From: JAUPVO01 sp964420875 | Lineage (GTDB): Bacteria; Patescibacteriota; Minisyncoccia; Phycocordibacterales; UBA5272 | DNA: 34,568 nucleotides | Assembly (NCBI GenBank): GCA_964420875.1 | Contig: CAYQUK010000006.1 | Coordinates: 1-34,568, forward strand | Direction: 5' to 3' | In this document: piece by piece, positions 8,501 to 15,534 of the stretch | Layout: the number at the start of each line of letters is the position of its first letter | How positions within the stretch are numbered: position 1 is the first letter of the stretch | Notes under the pieces: generated by a model | The model's database searches: none | Told to the model about the DNA's origin: nothing | Seen by the model: the letters and a program-made list of their open reading frames with translations, nothing else | Made by a program: the position numbers and the translations under genes

Positions 8501-10644
8501 GTCGTATCTGTCACTGTTATAGTGGCCCCAACATTCGTCGCGCCAGTTGCTGATGTGTATGCAACGGTTCCATCGCTTGCTGTATCCAGTATTTGTCTTA
8601 CTTGCCCCTTGCCTGTCCCAGCCTTTATGCGTATAGCATAATTATTCCATCTGTTATTTGGCCAAGATTTCGTATTGTCTGTTACTGTTGCTACACCTGT
8701 TCCAGTTATGGTAGTACTAGATACCATTTGTGATGGGAATACCGTATAAGTCCCAGCTCCACCGATAAGACCAGTTAATTGATTTACTATGACTGTCTGA
8801 TACCCTTGTCCCAGTAGCCAAACAGAGCCAGCTAGTGCAACTGTTGGAGCTTGAGAAAGTGTAAATCTTGTACTATCTATTACTTGCGCCACATATGTAC
8901 CTACCGTTATTGTACCAGTACCAGCTCCCATTGAAATATACATTCCAGGATATAGTCCTGTTGTTGTGGCACCACCAGCTAAAGTTATAATACTTCCTGC
9001 ATTAGTATGTGCAGCAAGAGGAGATACCCAAGCAGTAGCAAATTGTAATGTAGCATTTAGTAGTGCCGTAGCTGGTGCGATATTTATCGTAACAGTGTTA
9101 GAACTCACACCTGTAACATATGTAGGGTTACCTGCTGCTAATGCACCTGTACCCGCTTGACCAGGTAAACCGACTATGGAGTTAATAGAAACCACCATTC
9201 CAGCAGTGATTCCTAGTGCTGTCGGATCTCCAGATGCGAAGTTGATAGTAGTAGATAATCCCGTTGTGTAGCAGGCAGCGACTGGAGATAATATTGTCTT
9301 AGTTGATTGCACACCAGTACCTGTAAGTATTTGCCCAGGATAATATTTACCGGTTGTTGATCCTGCGGTAAAAACTGATCCATTTATAGTTCCGGTTGAA
9401 ACACCGGTCTGTGTTATTGCGCCTACTGATGATAATGTACCCATTTCAAAAGCTTCAATAAAATATTTAGTGGTGGCGTCAGGTGTTATAGCTGTCCATG
9501 TTGCTACCGTTAATGTGTCGGACGTATTACTAACTATTTTTCTGTGTTGATCTTCGCCTGTTCCTGAATAAATTCTCACATATTTACCAGCCCATTGATT
9601 TGTAGTCCAACTTTTTGTTGTGTCTTGTATTGTCGTTGTAGATTGGGTTCCTGTTGCCGCTCCTCTGTCCCAGACACTAGCGTTCTCTCCAGAGTTGACT
9701 AATGTTCCATCAGTTCCGGCTGCTGTGACCGGGCTACCTGCTGCTCCACCATTTTTTATATACCACCGGTCAGCTAGTACGTCATAGTATTGCATTGCAA
9801 AAGTAGTACCTTGAGTCAACATCCATATACCTCCTCCACGAATTACAAATTTACTTGTTGCATCAGGTGTAACAATCCAATTAGAGTCAACAGTAATAAC
9901 ACTTGATTCTATTTGGTAAATAGAAGAGTTGGCTACGGCTATAACCTGAGCAGAACCAGTAACTGTCATAATAGGAGACCAAGCCAGAGAATCTTCTGCT
10001 AATTTTGTGTTGTCGGCAAAATATATAGTGTTGGAGTTGTTATAAATTATTTTACGAGCGATAGATTGTCCAGATGAGGACACAAATCTAACTTGATACC
10101 CGGCCCATTGATTTATAATCCAGTTTTTGTTTGTGTCAGTTATATTTCCTTGTGGTGAAGCAGTAGCAGCAGTAGCAACACCTGTATCCCATATTACAGC
10201 GTCAGATACACTCGTAACTGTTCTTTGTTGACCATCACCAGTACCGTCAATTATACGAATATCAAAACCTTTTAAAGTTTGCCCCGTTAGTGCTGGTATC
10301 TCAAGAGTGTTACTACCGCCACCATTACTTATCACATTACCAAAATATCCCTGCCCACCAGCAAATTGTAATGCAGTGTAGCCGGTCGCCGTCACTGGTG
10401 GCTGTGCCAATAGTTGATACGAATCAGACACTGTATCATATCTAAAAAATCCAGTTAATGCTGTTGTGGTTGCGAGAGTTGTAGCGGCTTGTAAATAATA
10501 TATATATCTACCGAATGTCACGTGGAATAGTGAATTATCAGCAGTACAGCTCGCACTCACTGCCGACGATACACCAGGCGCCAATCTACACCACTCCCAA
10601 ACGGGGGTATCTACTTGTTTTTTGAGCTTGTTAGTGAGAGACAT
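5563..10644 (-). CDS. Giant repetitive phage-structural-like protein (1693 aa)
   Basis: Composition is very rich in T, S, G, A, V and N with almost no Cys, as in beta-rich fibres. A module recurs at least six times in degenerate form: (D)xTKSW..NQWAG..VR..SGTG..Q.R.I..N, then T..V....A..PD.T..Y. Examples are TTKSWTTNQWAGKYVRIYSG, TKNWIINQWAGYQVRF and STNQWLGRRVRLISGT. Between them lie segments such as NTVFPVGSWITVTGAAPGTY and GTGTFAAGTVVTAITNATTF. This type of module is familiar from large-phage tail and virion proteins. The last about 120 residues form a propeller-like end (YAYDGVDRIYFTVQ, RYLWLNRHSN). There is no signal peptide. The gene lies 3 bases after the Tat-signal gene and 5 bases before the lysozyme-like gene. 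Function is unknown; a fibre or surface shell is the best guess. Confidence 0.6.
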   Translation of the reverse strand: MSLTNKLKKQVDTPVWEWCRLAPGVSSAVSASCTADNSLFHVTFGRYIYYLQAATTLATTTALTGFFRYDTVSDSYQLLAQPPVTATGYTALQFAGGQGYFGNVISNGGGSNTLEIPALTGQTLKGFDIRIIDGTGDGQQRTVTSVSDAVIWDTGVATAATASPQGNITDTNKNWIINQWAGYQVRFVSSSGQSIARKIIYNNSNTIYFADNTKLAEDSLAWSPIMTVTGSAQVIAVANSSIYQIESSVITVDSNWIVTPDATSKFVIRGGGIWMLTQGTTFAMQYYDVLADRWYIKNGGAAGSPVTAAGTDGTLVNSGENASVWDRGAATGTQSTTTIQDTTKSWTTNQWAGKYVRIYSGTGEDQHRKIVSNTSDTLTVATWTAITPDATTKYFIEAFEMGTLSSVGAITQTGVSTGTINGSVFTAGSTTGKYYPGQILTGTGVQSTKTILSPVAACYTTGLSTTINFASGDPTALGITAGMVVSINSIVGLPGQAGTGALAAGNPTYVTGVSSNTVTINIAPATALLNATLQFATAWVSPLAAHTNAGSIITLAGGATTTGLYPGMYISMGAGTGTITVGTYVAQVIDSTRFTLSQAPTVALAGSVWLLGQGYQTVIVNQLTGLIGGAGTYTVFPSQMVSSTTITGTGVATVTDNTKSWPNNRWNNYAIRIKAGTGKGQVRQILDTASDGTVAYTSATGATNVGATITVTDTTNLAVNQILNVVAGTGAFAFGTYVKQIISSTVFIASAAPTINLASGAQITGTPYNTLKVYPNWTVAPDNTSVYVIHGDSDKNYFSTAGQAPTFIHNIDADMTTTGRQLDRGVARGVSAQYGSYEPIAVSSSVPVLKISGGYGAIAGVATTGGSNTSNITTVTYSTAVASGVFPVGSWITIAGVTPTVYNGTWQVTNSSPGSVSFYSTTATGTITIQGTVAQAASVNFEVGSLAGGNWTRFGAATTLTVAGCVPSTYNGLQTVSCGASGTTGATFGGYQSAAGATSSGTTITVVDTVGLAVGAIPTVTAGTGTFAAGTVVTAITNATTFTVNTAPSVALSGGATVITVVPSVAFVSVTPVGSLVTLGVAQKTPQASTAMNGSAGTVTVTTSNTVFPVGSWITVTGAAPGTYNGVYQVTGGTPGTNVTYANSTTTTATTQCQIGIATLNQMVTTVNSFNLKTGQTVTHKGDQGYSASNNNISAAITVMTPAVGTPATQYVYAVASPSAAMFVYGQTTTTLCDATKNWVANQWAGCQVTYNSTQLSNATAPIQPTILTAYIIANTANTLIFAAAHSAAPVQGVSRYVITTPATMAVGNILGNQDSGLVQGAQLVTQIQDITKSWIMPAPITGITGTTVTVGNPTVVITGSMNGILPGMTVAITLGTLTLPLGTTISSVSGTTLTLSNNFGGSGTTGTFSFAATASSSGNTVTVTGYPLTNLAPGMRLAVTSTTNMSPSVLSTGAFVLNGGVNFTPVTVVSITGTNTFTISSTPTVPLQNATVQASFWSTNQWLGRRVRLISGTAINNVEAIITANTHNTLTFLTIGTAPVHGTNGYAILQQPVIRGAGTALLWNFGTTNADTAGKYLYQARGGNLPGFDRLNLTTDKWEFMTATPTYETLNTGAMYAYDGVDRIYFTVQVTQRVYYIDLESNAIHPAGMYPYLPGTAIVGNRMEIFETEDGLRYLWLNRHSNTECFRQLLFY

Positions 10645-10647
10645 AAA

Positions 10648-11571
10648 TTATGAAAATATTAAGTTTTGTCTGATGCTATTTGCGTACGCATTTCTGGCTC
10701 CATCGATGAACTGTCTTTGGTCATAAGACGCGAGTGTAGCTAAATTTCCAAGTGGTACAGGATTTGTGATAGTTGTAATAGTTCCACCCGTAATACTGCT
10801 CACTGTACCTACTGTTGTTACTGTTGCAAGTGTTAATGCTCCAGTTATAGCATCCACTGTGACTCTTTGGCGATTTGCCCCGTCCACTGTCGCCTGAGAT
10901 TCCATTAGTTTTACTATTCTGCGCAAATATACGTTGCTGTCTTCTGTTGCTGGATTAACCGGGGTTCCGGTGGTGTCTTTTACTCCGACAGCAGAGGCAG
11001 CACCAGTTGTTGCTGTTAACAGATTGTTGCTACCGTCAAAAGTTAAGAGATCTGTCTTGGCTTTCATTAATGCAAGAGTCTCTTCTGTTGCTGGATTAAT
11101 AGTTATATTACTAGCATTTTGTATACCAACATCACCACCGATTTGCAAATTGTTGCTACCGTCAAAATTCAAATGATCTGTTTTTGATTTGATACCAGAT
11201 ACCGTTGTCTCTGTGGCTGGGTCAATGCGTATATTGGCAGCATTTTTAACACCAATAATGTTTGAGGTCGGAGTACTTCCCATGATCAAAGCCTCTGCTT
11301 TTTTAGGAAAGGCCAGGTAAGCTAACGCACTCACTCCCGCTACACCTGCATATTTTAAGAACCCTCTCTTGTGCCCATCAACAACTTTTTCATTTGAGTC
11401 TGATGTTGAGACAGTCGGTTTTGATTCTGCTATCGGCTCAGCTGTAGCTGATTTGCTATATCTCGGGTCGTTTAATATTCTGATCTTGATATCGTTGTTG
11501 AGAGCGAGTTTTATCTCCTTGGCTTTTTTGCGAGAAACAAGCCGAAATGAATATCGAGAAGGTAATAACAT
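10648..11571 (-). CDS. Tat-signal-bearing protein with phage-virion-like NPATEET repeats
   Basis: 307 residues. Residues 1-67 are polar. HKRGFLKYAGVAGVSALAYL (67-86) then resembles a twin-arginine signal with K-R in place of R-R, FLK, a hydrophobic stretch and an AEA cleavage-like site (92-94). The long segment before the motif is unusual. The remainder contains three related repeats: NIRIDPATETTVSGIKSKTD, NITINPATEETLALMKAKTD and VNPATEDSNVYLRRIVKLME, linked by LxFDGSNNLx. This INPATEET pattern is common in phage minor structural proteins. It is the first gene of the operon that continues into the 1693-residue and lysozyme-like genes. The nearby tatC/tatA makes Tat export plausible. Function is not established. 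Confidence 0.6.
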   Translation of the reverse strand: MLLPSRYSFRLVSRKKAKEIKLALNNDIKIRILNDPRYSKSATAEPIAESKPTVSTSDSNEKVVDGHKRGFLKYAGVAGVSALAYLAFPKKAEALIMGSTPTSNIIGVKNAANIRIDPATETTVSGIKSKTDHLNFDGSNNLQIGGDVGIQNASNITINPATEETLALMKAKTDLLTFDGSNNLLTATTGAASAVGVKDTTGTPVNPATEDSNVYLRRIVKLMESQATVDGANRQRVTVDAITGALTLATVTTVGTVSSITGGTITTITNPVPLGNLATLASYDQRQFIDGARNAYANSIRQNLIFS

Positions 11572-11696
11572 CTTACACTCTAGTATTATCTATGTCGCGA
11601 GTTTTTGCAACAAAAAACCCCAGTACTTATCCACATATTTTAGAATTCGACCCACCTTACAACTTTACTTCGCAATCCTGACGGGTTACTCTTTAG

Positions 11697-11702
11697 TATA
11701 AC
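11697..11702 (+). promoter_or_regulatory. -10 box for the dockerin gene
   Basis: TATAAC, 7 bases before the ATG at 11710, with no Shine-Dalgarno site. The 138-base gap 11572-11709 also holds a weaker AATACT (11582-11587, minus strand), 10 bases before the divergent start at 11571. I see nothing else there. Confidence 0.45.
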
Positions 11703-11709
11703 GACGTCT

Positions 11710-14700
11710 ATGAACAGCAAAGTAAAATTTTTAGTATTTTTTGTTACATCTTGCTTTCTGTTTTCGACTACTCTCAATGCTCAAGCAGAATACCGTACTG
11801 TTTCGCCAGGATCACCCATAACCCTGGGAGAATTTGTTTACGATGATGACTATGTAGCCACTACCACTCCCTGCAACATCACTATATCTGACCCAGCTTC
11901 ATCTATTGTTGTGAATAATGCATCAATGACTGCTGATAGTACAGGTTGGCATTACTATACATACTCTGTCCCTGGCAATGCTGCAGAGGGATCTTGGCCG
12001 GCTAGTATGTCTTGCGGTACCGCTGGTGTGGATTTGGTTAGGATGGACAAGACTTTTCTTGTGGATGGTACCTACAGGAACTCTACTAGCAGCATAGCCA
12101 CATCTATCTGGTCCGCTGCATCACGCACCCTCACTTCATTTGGTTCGTTGTTAAGCGACATTAACAGTAACACTGACACCCGCGTAGCCGAGGCCACGTC
12201 TACAATATTGACCGCTGTTGGAAATGTGGATACAAAAATACTAAATTCCTCGTCTAGCTTGTCGTCTCAGATACAAGGTGTAAATTCTAATTTATCTAGC
12301 GCATCATCCTCACTATCTTCACAAATACAAACAGCAAATTCCGCTATCTCTGCAGTAGATGCAAAAGTATTGTCGGCCTCATCATCGTTATCTAGTCAAA
12401 TATTTAGTGTTTCTGGTCTGATATCAGCTTTGAACAACGTCTCAGCTTCTGATATTTGGAATTACACCACAAGAACCCTCAGCTCATTCGGTACACTCAC
12501 TAGTGATATAAACAATAACACTAATGCTCGCCTGGCTGAAGCAACTTCTACTATACAATCTGCAATATCTGGAATTGATAGCAACCTCCTCAGTGCCTCT
12601 TCATCACTGTCTTCTCAAATCCTAGCTGCTAACACAAACATACTGAGTGCTTCATCTAGTCTTGGCAGCAAGTTGACCTCTATTTCTAGTTTGATAGTTG
12701 CTCTCAACAACATCTCAGCTGCTGACGTTTGGAGCTATGGCACAAGATCTCTCACAACATTTGGAACATTGGCTAGCGATATTAACAACAATACAGATGC
12801 GCGTATTGCACAGGCGACATCCACAATACAATCTGCTATATCTGGTGTAAATTCAAACCTTTTCAGCGCATCCTCGTCTCTGTCTGATCAGATTCAGTTA
12901 GCGAATACAAATATACTGTCAGCCTCATCTACTATAGGAACAAGACTATCCTCTATTTCATCTCTGATATTAGCATTAAACAACATTTCGGCTGCTGACG
13001 TTTGGGGATACACCACACGAACCCTCAGCTCATTCGGTACACTTGTTAATGATATCAATAGTAATACAGATACACGCTTAGCAGAGGCAACTTCAACAAT
13101 ACTAACGGCTGTTTCAAATGTAGACACAAAAATAGTCAGCGCTTCATCATCATTATCTGGTCAAATATTAGCTAACGGTACAGCCATAAGTGCGTTGGAC
13201 GGTAAGGTTTTAGGTGCATCCAGCTCACTGTCAGCGCAAATACAAAACGTTAACTCAGCTGTTAATAATGTAAATTCTAATGTTTTGAGCGCTTCATCAT
13301 CTCTTTCTACTCAAATACTCGCAAACAAGTCTCTCATACAAGGTTTAAACAACATTTCGGCTGCTGATGTATGGGCGTATTCATCTCGGTCTTTGACTGA
13401 CTATGCCACAACATCTATCAGTAACGCTGTGTGGAATCGCGCGTCGTCACAACTTACAAGTATAGGTAGTATTGGTAAATTGTTAGCCGACAACATAGAT
13501 GCGCAGATCTCGTCTGTATCTGGCGGAGGGGCAACATCAACCCTCACTGCTGCTGATGTTTGGGCATATACCAACAGAACACTCAGCGATTACTCGACTA
13601 GCAGTATAGCCCAAGCAGTATGGACCAACAGTACTCGTGAGCTGACAAATTATGGTAACAATTTATCTGCTGCTGATGTTTGGAATGCTTTGACCTCTAC
13701 TCTAACCACAACCAACTCAATAGGTAAACTTTTAAGAGACAACATAGATACTACAATAACTTCTCGTGCTGCTACTTCTTCTGTGACAGGATGGTCAACC
13801 ACACTCACAAGTTCGGCTAGTGTTCAGGTTAACTCTACATACAGAACCAAGTTAACAGTTAAAAATGCTCAAGGGTTCACAGCTACACCATACTCTGCTC
13901 CGACTATAACAGTTTATGATGCTGCTAGAAATATTGTTGCATCATCTATACCTATGACATCTATCTCAACTGGTGTATATGAATACACATACAGCGTCCC
14001 TACAAATGCTGCTCAAGGTGTATGGGAATCAGTTGTTGTAACTCAAGTTGAGAGTGGGCAAACTGTAAATAATAATGATTACTGGTTAGTAGCTGGCTCA
14101 CCTGCCCAAGTTATCATTAACAATGTCACTACTATCGCCTCAACTACAAATAATGTTGTTGGTAATTTAACAATAACTAATGAAGGTCTAGCCGGTTATG
14201 AGTATCAATACGAATGGTGTGTTGTAACATCAGAGAGTAATGTTTGTGGAGGTGGAGATGATACATATAGAGGCACTGGTGCCAAATTTATCAATCCTGG
14301 AGAGGATTGGAATACCAATCTGACAGCCACAGTCCCAGCAAATGGCAATTATTATTTTAAAACTATAGTCTATTTTGGTACAGAGAGATCTGGATCATCT
14401 AGAACATTTACAATGAGTGTCTATCCTACAAATAATAACAATGGAGGTAACTCAGGTGGAAATTCTGGCGGCAATAGTGGCGGAGGTAACTCAGGTGGCA
14501 ATGTAACATTGCCACAGATACCAGCAGACAACGTTACAAAAGTCTGTAACGGCGCAGATCTAAACCTAGACAACAAGGTTAACCTTACTGACTTTTCTAT
14601 CATGATGGCCTTTTGGAAAACAAAAGCACCATTTAAAAATGCTTGTGTAGATATTAATTTGGATAACAAGGTGGATACAAAGGACTTCTCTATACTCATG

Positions 14701-14742
14701 GGTCAATGGGGTACAAAAGGTACACCTTTTATTAAAAAATAA
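11710..14742 (+). CDS. Secreted repetitive protein with C-terminal type I dockerin (1010 aa)
   Basis: A signal peptide (about 1-27, ending QAEYRT) is followed by an Ig-like segment (about 28-115). Then come about five long repeats (roughly 120-620) of the form AADVW.Y.TR(T/S)L..FGTL..DIN.NTD.R.A.ATSTI, each with SASSSLSSQI helical stretches. These look like coiled-coil or fibre repeats, and the VW...TR.LT motif is shared with phage tail and CPR surface proteins. Shorter VW repeats follow (about 620-690), then an Ig-like domain (about 700-790), a second beta domain (about 800-905) and an N/G/S linker. The end (about 945-1005) is a dockerin: paired calcium loops DLNLDNKVNLTDFSIMMAFW and DINLDNKVDTKDFSILMGQW. 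It should dock onto a cohesin, and a cohesin-like gene follows 10 bases later. Confidence 0.85.
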   Translation: MNSKVKFLVFFVTSCFLFSTTLNAQAEYRTVSPGSPITLGEFVYDDDYVATTTPCNITISDPASSIVVNNASMTADSTGWHYYTYSVPGNAAEGSWPASMSCGTAGVDLVRMDKTFLVDGTYRNSTSSIATSIWSAASRTLTSFGSLLSDINSNTDTRVAEATSTILTAVGNVDTKILNSSSSLSSQIQGVNSNLSSASSSLSSQIQTANSAISAVDAKVLSASSSLSSQIFSVSGLISALNNVSASDIWNYTTRTLSSFGTLTSDINNNTNARLAEATSTIQSAISGIDSNLLSASSSLSSQILAANTNILSASSSLGSKLTSISSLIVALNNISAADVWSYGTRSLTTFGTLASDINNNTDARIAQATSTIQSAISGVNSNLFSASSSLSDQIQLANTNILSASSTIGTRLSSISSLILALNNISAADVWGYTTRTLSSFGTLVNDINSNTDTRLAEATSTILTAVSNVDTKIVSASSSLSGQILANGTAISALDGKVLGASSSLSAQIQNVNSAVNNVNSNVLSASSSLSTQILANKSLIQGLNNISAADVWAYSSRSLTDYATTSISNAVWNRASSQLTSIGSIGKLLADNIDAQISSVSGGGATSTLTAADVWAYTNRTLSDYSTSSIAQAVWTNSTRELTNYGNNLSAADVWNALTSTLTTTNSIGKLLRDNIDTTITSRAATSSVTGWSTTLTSSASVQVNSTYRTKLTVKNAQGFTATPYSAPTITVYDAARNIVASSIPMTSISTGVYEYTYSVPTNAAQGVWESVVVTQVESGQTVNNNDYWLVAGSPAQVIINNVTTIASTTNNVVGNLTITNEGLAGYEYQYEWCVVTSESNVCGGGDDTYRGTGAKFINPGEDWNTNLTATVPANGNYYFKTIVYFGTERSGSSRTFTMSVYPTNNNNGGNSGGNSGGNSGGGNSGGNVTLPQIPADNVTKVCNGADLNLDNKVNLTDFSIMMAFWKTKAPFKNACVDINLDNKVDTKDFSILMGQWGTKGTPFIKK

Positions 14743-14752
14743 TTATAAATTT

Positions 14753-15532
14753 ATGGCTAATATATACATCGAAACATCAAAAGAAATTAAGAATGGACAA
14801 GAAGTTACATTGCTTGTAAAGCTAAACACAGAAGGTAAAACCATCAACAGTATTGACGGTACCCTAGAGTTAAAGAACTTTTCAAAAGATGTATTGCAAA
14901 TACACACTGGTGGCAGTGCCTTTTCTCTTTGGCCAGACAAGCCTTCTCTTGTGGGTGAGACTGTTTCATTTGTTGGAGGTGTACCATCTGGAGTTGATGC
15001 TGGTGATGCCCTACTCTTTACTATAGTTTTAAAGTCAGATCAAGTTGAAAAGGCCTACATAGCATTTAAAAATATTACAGCCTATGTTAACGATGCTAAC
15101 CTATCTACTGCTAGTGTAAAAGGTGACGCTATAAAGTTGACTGAGGTAAATATTAATAATTCAAATACTGTTTCATCTATTTCTGAAGCATTAACATCAG
15201 ACGCTATCCCCCCACTACCATTTTCTATCGAGCTCGGCCAAGATCCAAGTCTATTTGATGGTAAATATTTTATAAGCTTTTCCACAACTGATGCTAATAC
15301 CGGAGTCAATCGCTATGAGGTGCAAGAGGGTTCTGGATTAATTTTGAGATCTGGCACAACATATCAGTTACAAGATCAGACCTTGCAAAGCCGTGTCACT
15401 GTTCGCGCCATAGACAATGCTGGTAATGTCCAAATCGCTGCACTAGAACCACAAAACCCAGTAAACTGGTATTTTGTAGTATTAATTTCAATACTCGCTC
15501 TATTGGTCAAAAATTGGCTCAAAAAGAAATAA
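14753..15532 (+). CDS. Cohesin-like protein with C-terminal membrane anchor
   Basis: 259 residues. The first about 130 residues match a cohesin-like fold and align with residues 24-157 of the minus-strand protein at 1910-3631: ANIYIETSKEIKNGQEVTLL, GGSAFSLWPDKPS, VSFVGGVPSGVDAGDALLFT. An Ig-like segment follows (about 160-230; DGKYFISFSTTDANTGV and VTVRAIDNAGNVQ). Then come one transmembrane helix (WYFVVLISILALLV) and a KKK end. No N-terminal signal peptide is visible, which is odd for a protein whose domain should lie outside; ATG 14753 is the only sensible start I see. It sits 10 bases after the dockerin gene, so the two form an operon and a likely anchor-cargo pair. Confidence 0.78.
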   Translation: MANIYIETSKEIKNGQEVTLLVKLNTEGKTINSIDGTLELKNFSKDVLQIHTGGSAFSLWPDKPSLVGETVSFVGGVPSGVDAGDALLFTIVLKSDQVEKAYIAFKNITAYVNDANLSTASVKGDAIKLTEVNINNSNTVSSISEALTSDAIPPLPFSIELGQDPSLFDGKYFISFSTTDANTGVNRYEVQEGSGLILRSGTTYQLQDQTLQSRVTVRAIDNAGNVQIAALEPQNPVNWYFVVLISILALLVKNWLKKK

Positions 15533-15534
15533 GA

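Noticed and set aside
5876..9160. Several open frames on both strands inside the 1693-aa gene
   Set aside because: They are shadows of its biased Thr/Gly/Val codons and show low-complexity translations without start signals.
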